Shown: in pieces, positions 11,838 through 22,064 of the stretch
Numbering within the stretch: position 1 is the stretch's first letter
Layout of the letters: every line of letters starts with the position of its first letter
Assembly: GCA_033558025.1 (NCBI GenBank)
Contig: JAUCEF010000006.1
Coordinates: 2,170,001-2,234,000 of the forward strand
Length of the DNA stretch: 64,000 nt
DNA from: Phytophthora sp. 'mugwort'
Lineage: Eukaryota; Oomycota; Peronosporomycetes; Peronosporales; Peronosporaceae
Direction: 5' to 3'
Translations under genes and position numbers: made by a program
The notes under the pieces: generated by a model
The model's input: only the letters and a program-made list of their open reading frames with translations
Databases searched by the model: none
Told to the model about the DNA's origin: nothing

Positions 11838-12061
11838 TCTTATCAAGAGGTGTGGAGGTTCCATTGACGCCGGATGCCGCCTGCGAGTGCTTGTGTGTGG
11901 AAACTAGGGTTTTTGCTGCTAGCGAAGCCGATGCCGCTGCTAATGTCGCTCGTGCCGCGTGGATGCTTTGCGTAGAAGAAGGTGTTTGTACGCATTCTCT
12001 AATGATTGTTTGCTTGTCTAATACATGTATTATGCAGCGCTGTAAGCTCGTTATCTGGTTT

Positions 12062-13917
12062 CTACTCGCTGACTACCTCTAATACATCTTGGGTGTAACC
12101 TGGTGCTGGGTCTCGGATTGCGCCTACTTGCTGATGGCGCTGGATGATGTCGTTGATCAGAGCCGGCGAGATGGAGGCGCTATAGATGCTTCAGTGCAGT
12201 GCTGGAACCTCGCGACTTGATTGAGTTTGTTGGTGAGCCAGGAGAGTACAGCGTTCTCTGTGTTCCGTCCCAGCACAGTCCCGATAGTCTTCCGCGTCGA
12301 CGTCAAGGTCGAAACCGTCTGGAATGAAGAGCTTCTTGAAGGCGACGAGCAGTTTGGCTCAAGGCCTATGCTGAGTTGGTGCCTGCCCCTGCCAGAGTGG
12401 TTCTAAGCGTACCACGCAAACCACGTCGCTTGAAGGTGGATGGTTGATCCTCGGCGCTTTTTCTTTTTCGGCGCACTTACTTCTTGTGTGGCTTTGTCTG
12501 GACAGCTTCGTTTCCTGGTTGCGGGTGTATTGCTTTGCTCAGCTTCAAGTACATCCAAGCGCGCGTCCTGCCGCTTGATGAGCTCGATGAAGTGCGTAAT
12601 CAAAGCGGCTTGGTGATCGATGGCCTTCTGCGCTTGGCTTGGGTTCTCCTCCTCTGGCTATCTGGTAAGGGGTACGTGCGTCATTATTTATAGTTTATAC
12701 GGCGGGGGTGAGCTTGCCACGTGTGCCGACCATGCAAGGAGTTCAGTTGGCAAGCATCCGGCATGCGAAACGGCAGCTTCGATACGCTTAACGGCCGGGC
12801 TGTCGGGGTTCAAGTCTTTGCCCAGCGGAAAGTGTCAGAAAGCGCATGCGGTAAGAACATCCATTACCTTTTTGTTCACGTTGAGGCTTTCTGTTTCCAT
12901 CGTGTAGCAGGTGACGAACAGGATATGTTGTACGTGTGCGATTGCGTCTCGCGTCTGGGTGTCGAAGCTTGACAAGTCTTGCAGCGGCACGGAATCTTTG
13001 GGTTTGTATCCGCTGAGTAGATTGACTATCTTGTGATCCTCCTTGCTGGGGTTGAAGATATAATTGAAGCCTTTGTTTGTCGAGCTCATGCTCCAGGCGC
13101 CTCTATCGAAGATCCAGCGAGCTGCCATCTCATCGCACCCCTTTGCGTGTTGCGCGCCACCTCGTCGTAACGAGTGCGATGTCAGCGCGACGTCCAACCC
13201 GGCGACAGGTTACACGATCGAGTACCGGTTCACGTGGGCATACATGATGGGCGAGGTGTCGACGCGACGAGGTGAGGAAAAAGCAGCAAATCCAGTGGCG
13301 ACTTGGGGGTGCGTTCAAAAGCTCCACAAGCGACACGTCGGTTGACAGAGTAGTGGTGGTGCATTCAGATTGCACCGGGAGGTTGCTGAGGAGCATGGGA
13401 CACGGTGCGTCTTGCGCAATCAAGGCGAGAGCGATGGCGAGAAGGGGACACGTGGCAAAGTCAGCGTCTTGGAAGAGATAACCCCTGCTCCTCGGACGTC
13501 TTGACTCGGACAAAGCGCAGGAAGAAGACGTCACCTGCATCCACATACATGTTCTGCTTGTGGACCATTGCCAGATCCGATGCGCGGCCAAGCAGGAACT
13601 AGAGGAGACACAGCAGAGCAGCATCCTGATAGTCGCTTTCGGAGGACGCGCAAATATACAAATATATCAACATTGTTTTCAAATCAGACTTCGTTCACGG
13701 ATTGCTCAGCTACACCCACAACCATCCCGCTTCAAGCAGAAGTTCTCTAGTGTCTTCTCCATTTTGAGCAACCGAGTTTCTAAGGATGCTCGGTACTTTG
13801 GAATTGGTCGAGCAGCCACAGCTTGACTTGCAGATAGTACTGTATGGCAGTGTTGCGAGCTAACGCTTTACCGTTCCTCCCCTGATTAAATGCAAGATAC
13901 ATACCAAGCTTATCCAT
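12062..13917 (-). pseudogene. Crypton tyrosine recombinase relic (right arm)
   Basis: This is the inverted copy of the left-arm Crypton gene, with the same His-x-x-Arg box (SHSLRRGGAQHA, about 13180) and C-terminal domain pieces. It shares the left copy's disabling frameshifts, so the decay preceded the inverted duplication or has been homogenised since. One extra T near 13280 fuses two frames that are separate in the left arm. Confidence 0.85.
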
Positions 13918-15029
13918 CACACGCACAAAACACACAACAAAAAAGCTCTTCCCACTCTCATCGCTATTTGAAGAAGTAGCTGCAGACTTGGCGCGTGCTG
14001 AAAGGGCTATTTCTTGTCGTCGTTATTGGAAATTAAGCTTGGAGACGTAATGTGCCAACTCTTTGGTTACTAGCTAGCTCACTATGACGAGGTCTTCACA
14101 ACCAATAAATTCGTGATATCTAGAAATGCAACAGCAGCACGTAAATGCAAAAGAGGATTTACTTTGACATCATTTTTTATATTGATCAAGTACATAAGTT
14201 ATTCCTTTTTTACGCGTAATAAAAAGTATTACTTCGAAGTACGTATAATAATTAAGTACTTATATGCAGTACAATATTTCATTCGTGGGAAGTCACATTA
14301 AGACGTCCACGACGTCGATTCACGGGGATCAGAAGTTGAACGTGGCCGTTGAACGTGGTGCACTCCGACGGATCCGGAGAAGTCGAGCGTGACAGGGTCA
14401 GAGCCAGCAGCGCGATCAGCTCGAGGTGCACGATGCGGAGCATGATGATTGCAGGAAGATCTTAACAGTGTTGTCAACACATGACAGTCGAAATAGGGCA
14501 CCCCAAGGCAACTTCAACCTGATGACGAGATCTTGGTCTACAGTTCCACAGTTTTACAGATAGGTCAACATGAGTCGGCTTAATTTGTTTTAACAGAAAG
14601 CCCATACCAACCACGGGTCACTGACACAGTGACACCATCACCCGTAACACCTCAACGCGAACAGATTTTCCCGCACGGCAGTCGAACACCAACACGCTAG
14701 ATATCGACGTGAGAGGTTTGAAAGCCATGGGTCGTGTTAGCACACTCAGAAGTTTGCACGGACTAATCGTGAGGTTACTTGCAAACAAACCACCGTCGAA
14801 TAGCGACGTCTGAGAGACTTTGCTGGCACCGGAAAAGTAGGGCCACAAATGACATTTTTCACTGTCATTTTTTCAAATGTTTTCTATTAAGGCAGCGAAG
14901 TTGTCCCTCTAGATTCGAGATTCCAACGGCTGAGGTGAAAACGTCCCGTTTGTACAATGCCATCTTCGTGGTCTTGCGTTGTGTACTAAAAGCAACATTG
15001 TAAGTGGTTTAACTCATTGAAGTTGTAGC

Positions 15030-15354
15030 AACTTGCTTTCTAAGTTTTATGCTGTGCCACGATAGCCACTGAAGCAGTCACGGGCCCCGTGAACGGACCC
15101 CGGATGTAAGTCACGAGCGTAAGTCTCCCTGGACACCATCCTTGTTGAAGTGAACGCAGCAAAAGAGCCACAAGGTAATGGTCGCATCTGTGACTTCCAT
15201 CTTCTGTTGAATGGGGGCACAACAACGTCGGCGCGCGTCCGCAGTTTGAGGAGAGCTCTCGTCTCCGATTGACGCCGTCTAACTTCGTTATCGAAGCTCG
15301 CCTAAGAACTCATTATCCAATCTTCCTCCAAGCTCCAACATCAGCGTCACCACC
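15030..15354 (+). promoter_or_regulatory. Elicitin-like upstream region with candidate oomycete initiator
   Basis: This 325-bp stretch lies between the right palindrome arm and the elicitin-like ATG. At 15307-15324 the sequence CTCATTATCCAATCTT resembles the oomycete core promoter (Inr CTCATT plus a flanking region), about 35-45 bases upstream of the start codon. The start context CACCATGA is favourable. The match is by eye to a loose consensus. Confidence 0.5.
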
Positions 15355-15714
15355 ATGAAGACCTTCGCCTATGTCACTGCCGCCGCCGTCGCCTGCCTTG
15401 CCACGCAGTCTGTCGCCTACGACAAGACCACCGTGTGCCGCGCTTCGGAGACTGTCAAGCTGCTAGAGCTCGCCTCGAACCCGCACCTCGACTCGTGCCA
15501 GACCGCCTCGGGCTACTCGTTTGTGCCACCCAAGGCGTACCCCACGGAGGCCCAGATCCGACTCATGTGCCTCACGCCGGACTGCCACGCGCTCATCGCT
15601 GACCTCCTGGCCCTCGAGCCGTCCGACTGCGTGATCAACTTCGGCACTGTGTCGATCAACGTGCTGGAGCTCGCGGAGAGCTTCTCGCCCAACTGCACAG
15701 CTCTCGGCCTCTAG
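15355..15714 (+). CDS. Elicitin-like secreted protein
   Basis: The 119-residue protein has a signal peptide of about 21 residues (MKTFAYVTAAAVACLATQ..., cleavage after SVA predicted by eye) and a 98-residue mature domain with six cysteines at mature positions 7, 27, 51, 56, 71 and 93. Elicitins are extracellular sterol-binding proteins that scavenge sterols for these sterol-auxotrophic organisms and are recognised by plants. Canonical class I spacing is C-x23-C-x23-C-x4-C-x14-C-x23-C. Here the first and last intervals are 19 and 21, so it belongs with the elicitin-like (ELL) group. There is no C-terminal Ser/Thr/Pro-rich or GPI tail. It is intronless and GC-rich, with an intact frame. Confidence 0.93.
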   Translation: MKTFAYVTAAAVACLATQSVAYDKTTVCRASETVKLLELASNPHLDSCQTASGYSFVPPKAYPTEAQIRLMCLTPDCHALIADLLALEPSDCVINFGTVSINVLELAESFSPNCTALGL

Positions 15715-16001
15715 GCTTAGGCGATCAAGCTCGTCACGCAACGACTCGTGACGTGGACAAAGACAACTTGAAGTACTTGAACTCATGAATGAAGTTCTGT
15801 TTCGATGTGACGTTAGCTCGTTTGGGGTCTTAGGTTCAATTCTTTTTTTTGTTTAGTTGGCGTGTTCTGTTCGCCCTTGTATCTTTTTGGACTTGACATT
15901 ACTGTTTGCCGTATAGTGAAATATCTACATGGATCCAAGATCTCTCTTCGCGTAGCTGCTACGGGTGTTCACCGTAGGTGGTAGTTAAAGCTTCGACGAC
16001 G
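15715..16001. other. Intergenic, no feature seen
   Basis: 3' flank shared by the elicitin-like gene and the downstream minus-strand hydrolase pseudogene. AT content rises after 15840. No gene is visible. Confidence 0.5.
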
Positions 16002-16798
16002 TCATTTCTGTTTCCTTGGTGCAGTGTTGCTTGATGACAAGGTCCAGCTCCGCGTAAAACGAGCGGTTTCTAGAAACGAGGGCAATTTATGGCCGCCGTC
16101 GTGGACGTAGATTCGAAGCATTTGGCTCCGCCTTATCCGCCCATGACAAAGCCAAGCGATGTGACTCATGGTAGAGCGGGTCCGTCTTGCCAATGAGGTG
16201 AATCGAGGGCAGAGGCACGAGAATGCGGTCACCAGAGTTGTCCAGGAGCAGGGACTTGACATTGACACCACTCACGTCCACACCGCCGACGCAGACAACC
16301 AGATCCCACCACCTCACGCCGCCGTGGCGCAGGTACCACATCGTTAAAATCGTCAACAGCGCTGCACCCTGCGAGAACCCAATGGCGACATCGAACGGAC
16401 CATGGCAACGAATTCCTCGTCGATCCTCAGCATCGACTGCTCGACGCCCTTGTAGGACAAACTCCACGCATGGTCTTCTCCTAGATCTGCACCAGTTTGA
16501 AGTCGCGCCTTGGGGACGACTCAACGTCGTTGTAGAGCAGCGGAGATCCGTCGGCCAGTTGGTTCTCAAACCACTCGTAGAATGGGCCGCTGGATTTGTA
16601 CGCACTTTCAATCATGAGGTCACCCACCCCGCGGGCTTTATACGTGCCGTTTAGCATCACGAGTTCCGCGGAATCTCCCATCGCCGCTCGAATCCCGCGC
16701 GTCTGGTCCATCATGACCTGCTTATTGGTGCGAAACCCGTGTAGACATAGCACGCGGATCTTCCTGGGGACTCGCATGGGAGGAGGGTTGAGCGCCAT
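16002..16798 (-). pseudogene. FSH1-family serine hydrolase, frameshifted
   Basis: It is homologous to the intact neighbour at 17026-17829. The N-terminus has KIRVLCLHGFRTNKQVM (start likely ATG at 16798, MALNPPPMRV). A second frame carries the nucleophile motif DVAIGFSQGAA and LPSIHLIGKTDPLYHES with the Asp. A third frame has VHDGGHKLPSF with the His. At least two frame changes (around 16490 and 16110) separate pieces that together cover the whole fold. Either a young pseudogene or sequencing indels would give this pattern. All triad residues survive. Confidence 0.82.
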
Positions 16799-17025
16799 GG
16801 GGCGTGGCAGATTCTCGATTACGCTCTCCATGACGGGAAAGCTGTGCCGGATGCGCTTCAAAATGTCGACTAATTCAATGACGTACTTCAAGAAGTCTGC
16901 GATGGCGCATCATTGCTTGAAGAAAAGCTGAGATACAAGCAGGCTTCACGTGAAACATAGTACATATACGTCGACTGGATTTCTGATAGCTGTCGTTCAT
17001 TCTCTATCAACACAGCTATTACATC

Positions 17026-17829
17026 TCAAAGTCTTGCAACGGAATTTTTACGCGTGTCTTCGAAGAACCGCCAAATTGTGCTGGCCAAGTCGGCGTAGAA
17101 CTGCTTGTGTCGCTTCGGAGTTGGGAACTTGTGTCCCCCGTCGTGCTCCAACAGAAGCCTCGGCAATGAACTGCCTTTGGCGTGGTCCGTGTACATGTCC
17201 TTGAGCACTAACGAATCTTCATAGAGACTATCCTTCTGCCCCACGACGTGTATCGACGGGAGCGGCACTAGGATCCGCTGGCCTTCGCGCGTCTCGAACA
17301 GCTCCCGGACATTGATACCTCTCGGATAGACGCCACAGACGCAGAGCACGAGCTTCCACCAGCGCTTGTTGGCCTTCTTGAGATACCACATGGACAGGAT
17401 CGTGAGCATGATGGAGCCCTGTGAGAAGCCCACGGCCAGGTCGAACTCGCCCAGCTCCGTTAGCTTCTCGTCCATATATTCGATGGCCTGGTCGATGTCC
17501 TCAAACTCGAGGCACCAGCGTCTAGTGGCACCTCGCGGGACGCCCTCCTCGGCTTCGATGTCCTCGCGCTCCTCTTTTTCCAGGTATCGAGCCGCCCACC
17601 ACTCGTAGAACGGGGCAGTGTCGCCGAACATGCGTTCAATGACCTCGTCCGTCGGCCCGCGGGCTTCAAACGGTCCGTCAAGGAAGACGAACTCAGCGTT
17701 CGGACCAAGAGCGTCACGTAGCCCGCGCGTCTGGCTCTCCATCACTTGGCGGTTCGTGCGGAAGCCGTGCAGACACAATACGCGGAGCGTCTTGGACGAG
17801 GAAGACGCGACGGGAGTCATAGAGGCCAT
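17026..17829 (-). CDS. FSH1-family serine hydrolase (alpha/beta hydrolase)
   Basis: The protein has 267 residues. RVLCLHGFRTNRQVM at residues 16-30 supplies the oxyanion-hole HGF region. GFSQG holds the nucleophile Ser136, VVGQKDS the Asp200 and HDGGHKFP the His233, a complete Ser-Asp-His triad. The FSH1/OVCA2 family are small cytosolic esterases or hydrolases with poorly defined natural substrates. The start at 17829 gives a short Ser-rich leader before the first strand. An acidic insert (EKEEREDIEAEEG, about 84-96) sits in the cap region. It is the intact middle member of three paralogues on the minus strand (16.0, 17.0 and 22.1 kb). Confidence 0.9.
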   Translation of the reverse strand: MASMTPVASSSSKTLRVLCLHGFRTNRQVMESQTRGLRDALGPNAEFVFLDGPFEARGPTDEVIERMFGDTAPFYEWWAARYLEKEEREDIEAEEGVPRGATRRWCLEFEDIDQAIEYMDEKLTELGEFDLAVGFSQGSIMLTILSMWYLKKANKRWWKLVLCVCGVYPRGINVRELFETREGQRILVPLPSIHVVGQKDSLYEDSLVLKDMYTDHAKGSSLPRLLLEHDGGHKFPTPKRHKQFYADLASTIWRFFEDTRKNSVARL

Positions 17830-18213
17830 GACTGCGATGGTGTAAGGGCAATTGGCTACTGAAGCGGATGAGGGGCAGCACGACGACTGACAAAGTCTCA
17901 GTTGCGTGTTTGACGTAAGCGAAAAATGTCGGAATGCACGTAAACATGGCGCTTACTTGCTGCACTAAGTACAGTATTACAGTATTACAATACAGTGATG
18001 GAGAAGTTGTTGGTGCACATTATCTCATTAAAACTGTTGTCGTCCTGACAAATAACGTGGAAACAAATGTATTGTACTAACTGACCTACCGTGTGCAGCT
18101 TCCCTGACGTTTGTTGTGGCGAAAAGTTGTGAGATCTGCCTTCAATCGGCAGAGCTGCGGTGCTGGTACTAATTAGGTCGCTCTTGTGGCGCCGACACGC
18201 TCGGCAGCTACGC
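17830..18213. other. Intergenic, promoter side of the 17-kb hydrolase
   Basis: 384 bp with no coding signal, containing the upstream region of the minus-strand hydrolase and the 3' flank of the SPFH gene. A short GTATTACA direct repeat occurs near 17972-17990. Confidence 0.5.
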
Positions 18214-19722
18214 TCAGACGAAGCCGCCGCCGCCGGCCTTATTCATTAACCCGTCGATGTTGAGCATGACGTTGCCTTGGCGATTTGCCACCAGCACCTC
18301 CGACAGCAGACTGTTGGACGTGTCGCCTGACACCACGGTCTTCTTGTTCTTGGCAAGCGAGCCAAGCATGTCCAGCTTCATCATCTTCAGTCTGTGCGTT
18401 CGCACCTTCTCCAGCTTGCTCACAGCTGCACCCTCGGCACGAGCAACGATCTCCGCAGCCTTCGACTCAGAAGCGACACGGATTTCATCCGACGTGGCCT
18501 CGAGTTGCAAATGCAACGCTGCCTTCTCGGCGTTGACAAGGCCGATCTCGGCATCACAGTGAGCGTTAATCTCTGCTGAGATGCGAACCGTTTCCGCCTC
18601 GATCTCAGCGATTTTCAAGTCCGCTTCGACGTCGCGATTGTTGCAAGTGACGATCGTCTTCTCCTTAATCTCATCGTCTGCAAGTTTGGTCTGCGCGTTA
18701 ATCAGGTCGATGCCCTTGCGGATCTCAGCGCACTTGGCCTTGCCCGTCTGTTCCTCCTCCATGTACATCATCCTGCGCTTGAGCTTGGTCGTGTCGATCT
18801 CTTCCTTGTACTGCAGCATCTGCATGTCGCTCATCTGCTTCATGTTCTGTTCTTTGATGGCGCTCAAGTGCGTCGTGCGGCTCTCCATCTGCTTCTGGAA
18901 CTCCTCCGGAAGCGTGACGTTCGTGATGGCGACACTTGTGATCTGCACGCCGTACGTGTTGAACTGGTCGTTCAAGCTGCGCTTGATATCCTCCGTGACG
19001 CAATACATCACCTTGTCTTCCGCTGGAATGTCCTCCTTATCAACGGTTTCTTTCATCTTGGGGGAGTGAAATTCATCATTTGCAGGCCGATTCGTGCGGA
19101 AGTTGAGAGCTCCAGTTTTGAAACGCTCGCGCATTGTGCCGTCACGAAGCTGGTACACTTCAGTATGCTCCACACTGCGGGCCAGTGCCCGCACGGCTTC
19201 GTCCTGAGCGGCTCGGAGCTGCACTTCGAGCCCATTGGGACCGAGCTCATACACAAAGCGGCGTACGAGCTCCGGATCTTCACCCTTGGACTGGTCGCCC
19301 ATGACGCGGAGGATCAGACACATGTCGATGCCGACCGTCACGTTGTCAGCGGTCTTGCAGCCCTTGACGGGCGTGTCGAATACGATGTATTGCTTGGTCA
19401 CGAGGTGCGCCACCTTTGTGAAAACCGAAGCAAAGTGCATACCTGGGGGCCATACGGGGGTACGACTGCCGTCCGGCTTGACGTAGTCCACGTCGCGACC
19501 TTGGTTCTGCACGAGCGCGTAGGTCCCCTCGGGTACGCGGATGTAGGGCTTCACAGGACTGCGGCCCGGGTTGATGATCACGACGGTGTTGCCGTCGTAG
19601 CAGGCGCCGAAGATGCGATTGGCGGCGTCCACGCGCCACGTATTGCGGTACAACAGTCGCGTCTGGTGCTGCGAACCCCCGGGGAGGGCATCCGCGCTGT
19701 ACTTACTGCCGCCTGAGCCCAT
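18214..19722 (-). CDS. SPFH/band-7 domain protein, predicted N-myristoylated
   Basis: The frame is open from 19806, but the better start is ATG at 19722, giving 502 residues beginning MGSGGSKYS, a strong N-myristoylation signal (Gly2, Ser6). The SPFH core spans about 70-290, including VTKQYIVFDTPVKGC, TADNVTVGID and a TVSFI-like VQITSVAITNVTLPEEF. A long charged coiled-coil follows (about 290-460), rich in Lys, Glu and Ala (AEIEAETVRISAEINA), as in flotillins and prohibitin-like scaffolds. SPFH proteins oligomerise on membranes and organise microdomains. It lies head to head with the paralogue at 20034, 311 bp apart. Confidence 0.88.
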   Translation of the reverse strand: MGSGGSKYSADALPGGSQHQTRLLYRNTWRVDAANRIFGACYDGNTVVIINPGRSPVKPYIRVPEGTYALVQNQGRDVDYVKPDGSRTPVWPPGMHFASVFTKVAHLVTKQYIVFDTPVKGCKTADNVTVGIDMCLILRVMGDQSKGEDPELVRRFVYELGPNGLEVQLRAAQDEAVRALARSVEHTEVYQLRDGTMRERFKTGALNFRTNRPANDEFHSPKMKETVDKEDIPAEDKVMYCVTEDIKRSLNDQFNTYGVQITSVAITNVTLPEEFQKQMESRTTHLSAIKEQNMKQMSDMQMLQYKEEIDTTKLKRRMMYMEEEQTGKAKCAEIRKGIDLINAQTKLADDEIKEKTIVTCNNRDVEADLKIAEIEAETVRISAEINAHCDAEIGLVNAEKAALHLQLEATSDEIRVASESKAAEIVARAEGAAVSKLEKVRTHRLKMMKLDMLGSLAKNKKTVVSGDTSNSLLSEVLVANRQGNVMLNIDGLMNKAGGGGFV

Positions 19723-20033
19723 GAATACAAAGTAAATCGACTTGTGAACTAGGCTGGGAATTCCACAATGACACGGAACAAACGCGATTTTTGCCACGCA
19801 CTTCAACGAGCGCGGGGACAGAAAGTAATGGGTACATTATCATGCCCATACAAGAAACAAGTCAGATGTTCATGATTTTGTCGGTATATGGCTCCATCTT
19901 GAATCCCAAGTTTGCTAGCTACACTGTGATCATCTGCTTTGCTGACTCTACTCGTTGAAGCGCAGCATTTCCAAAATTCTCGCCTGGTGCGCACACCTCG
20001 ACAGGTTACGTACGACCCAAGCTCAAGACAACG
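19723..20033. promoter_or_regulatory. Bidirectional promoter region between SPFH genes
   Basis: 311 bp separate the divergent starts at 19722 (minus) and 20034 (plus). The distance forces shared or overlapping promoters. GCAGCATTTCCAAAATTC at about 19961-19978 is a loose match to an oomycete initiator for the plus-strand gene. No further elements are assigned. Confidence 0.55.
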
Positions 20034-21293
20034 ATGGGCGCCCGCGGAGAGACTCGCTACAGCTACCGTGTGAACCACCTGGTGCAGAAGGACATCAGTA
20101 AGCCTATCGACGCGATGAAACACTTCAACGCCAACGTGACGGACGGCCGCATCCCGATCGTGCTCACGCCCAGCTACCCGACGCTGATCACCCTCTTCAT
20201 GAAGGTCCCGTCGGGGCTCTGGGTGCTCAAGCAAAAGTGGAACGCCCATGCCGGCATGATGGACCCCGGCCTCAAGATGTTCTGGCCAGCCTGGAACCGC
20301 GTCTCGCACATCGTGACCAAGCAGGCGGTCACCTACTCGAACCCCGTGCGCGGATGCCCCACGTCCGACAACGTGATGGTGGACATCGACATCTCCATTA
20401 GCTTCCAGATCGGCCCCACCGAGGACGACGCGTACACGTTCGTGTACTCACTGGGCGCGCACCGCTTCGATGAGCTACTCTACAGTCTCGCGGAGGAGGC
20501 CATCCGCGGCCTCGTACACTCGGTGCGCCATGACCAGGTGCACGACCTCCGGGAGGAGTTCGCCATGGGCATGAAGACGGATCTCAACACCAAGCTCAAG
20601 TACTACGGCGTCTTTATCCACAACGTCAAGGTGACAAATGTGGACCTGCCCCAGGCGCTGTCCAGGACGCTGGAAGAGACGACGGCGTTCAAGACGCGCA
20701 TGGAGGAGCAAGAGAAGAACCACGAGAACCAGATGCGCATTCTACTCAACCAGGAAACGCAGAAACTCACTGCGCTGGAGAAGAACAATGAGCGTGCAAT
20801 CCAAGACCTGCAGGCAGAGAGTATCCGAGCCGCAATTATTCGTGATGAGCGACGCACGATCGCGGAAGCGAAGGCCCAAGTCTCCGTTGCTGAGCACGTG
20901 TCAAGGAATATAAACAAGATCAAGGCGGCGGAAGGCTACAAGGCTGATGCTGTCGCTACTACGACCGCCAAGACGGTGAAGCGGAAAGCTCTTCCTTTGG
21001 TAGAGCTCAGCAATCTCAAGACGGATTTTGAGCAGTTCGTGAACGTGGCTAAGGTGGAGGGAGAAGCAAGGATTCAAGCTGCAAAGAACGAGGCAGAGAA
21101 GATTTCGGCGAACGCCGAGGCGGAAGGTAATTCCGCGGCGTACCTGGAGGCCAAGCGTGAGCACGAATACAATGAGAAGAAGATTCGGATGGAGTCCGCT
21201 CTGCTCGAGTCTGTTCCGATTGTCATCAGTGGCAAAAATGGCGACCAGCTCATTCATGGCACGTTGCTAAAAACGATCTCACCAGCGAGTTAA
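20034..21293 (+). CDS. SPFH/band-7 domain protein (paralogue)
   Basis: 419 residues starting MGARGETRYSYR. The SPFH domain lies at about 40-215, with IVTKQAVTYSNPVRGC and TSDNVMVDIDISISFQI aligning with the neighbour's equivalents, and VFIHNVKVTNVDLPQAL at its end. Coiled-coil regions follow (about 220-390; rich in Glu, Lys and Gln, e.g. RTIAEAKAQVSVAEHVSRN). Gly2 is present but the context is less typical for myristoylation than in the divergent partner. The shared motifs show the two arose by duplication. Family knowledge suggests a homo- or hetero-oligomeric membrane scaffold; pairing of the two products is inference. Confidence 0.87.
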   Translation: MGARGETRYSYRVNHLVQKDISKPIDAMKHFNANVTDGRIPIVLTPSYPTLITLFMKVPSGLWVLKQKWNAHAGMMDPGLKMFWPAWNRVSHIVTKQAVTYSNPVRGCPTSDNVMVDIDISISFQIGPTEDDAYTFVYSLGAHRFDELLYSLAEEAIRGLVHSVRHDQVHDLREEFAMGMKTDLNTKLKYYGVFIHNVKVTNVDLPQALSRTLEETTAFKTRMEEQEKNHENQMRILLNQETQKLTALEKNNERAIQDLQAESIRAAIIRDERRTIAEAKAQVSVAEHVSRNINKIKAAEGYKADAVATTTAKTVKRKALPLVELSNLKTDFEQFVNVAKVEGEARIQAAKNEAEKISANAEAEGNSAAYLEAKREHEYNEKKIRMESALLESVPIVISGKNGDQLIHGTLLKTISPAS

Positions 21294-22064
21294 CTGGAAT
21301 AGGAGACCTGAATCGTTTCCGGCGCGCAGCTCGCTCAATGGAAGGCTCGTAGCTATCAACAGCGTCGCAAGTTATATATTTTGATTGTGTTTGGATCATT
21401 GGGCACTATCCAAGCTACATTATTTCAAGAAGTCCCGCATATTTTTTGCAACCACCAAGGAAAACAATATATACATGTATTTGTTGCAGCAGCAGCAGGA
21501 GCTAATGAATGAGCTCTCGATTTTTTTTTTGCTCGCTCGATCTCCTCGTCTGCGAGGGACACGAGCCTCAATCAGAACCGTTTTAAGGACGAAGTTCTAC
21601 GACGCGCCGCAAAGACCAAGCCTGACCATGCATCACCCCTTATTGGTGCGATGCTGGTGAAAGGCACATAATCTGAAGCCTTTAATTGCACAGCGAGGAA
21701 CACTGCGTTAAAGGCTTCGTATAGTACGAATCGTATTATCCGAAGAGCAAGTTAGAAAGTGTACGCTTCACAACGCGAAGGAACCTCCGTGCAAGTCTTG
21801 CGTTTAGCACAGCGAGATTAAGACTTTAACACAATTGAGATAAATGACATCCTTACGTTAAGCGAGAGGGTCAGATTGTCTAAACAATTGTCTATTTAGA
21901 TGTTGTTATGTGCAAAATATCTGGAATTTCAGAGCCAAGATGTACGCACTGGTAACTCTAGTTCCGGTGGCGTCTCGCACTCTGGGTGATACCATCATTG
22001 CTCGCTGGCCTCAATCGTTGCGTGCAGTGGATAGAAGCAAACACACTAACTTTTCAGGTGTACC
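21294..22064. other. Intergenic, no gene seen
   Basis: 771 bp of AT-rich sequence with a CAG run (TTGCAGCAGCAGCAGGAG, near 21483) and a poly-T tract at 21518-21530. No family is recognisable and the short reading frames lack support. Confidence 0.5.

Larger units (their letters stand above)
10933..15029. repeat. Right arm of giant inverted repeat
   Basis: This is the mirror copy of 1-4090. It begins at AAAATATGGC (10933) and the match to window position 1 ends at 15029, 326 bases upstream of the elicitin-like start codon. Whether the repeat truly ends there depends on sequence to the left of the window. All internal features recur in opposite orientation. Small differences exist: the C/CA tract length at 11740-11767, and an extra base near 13280 that changes the reading frame inside the Crypton relic. 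Confidence 0.96.

Noticed and set aside
1..15029. Palindrome as a library hairpin or chimera artefact
   Set aside because: The two arms differ by several indels and enclose 6.8 kb of unique spacer, which is unlike a simple fold-back read. Not excluded without reads.
18868..19716. 282-residue plus-strand frame opposite the SPFH gene
   Set aside because: Antisense shadow; the minus strand carries the conserved SPFH motifs.
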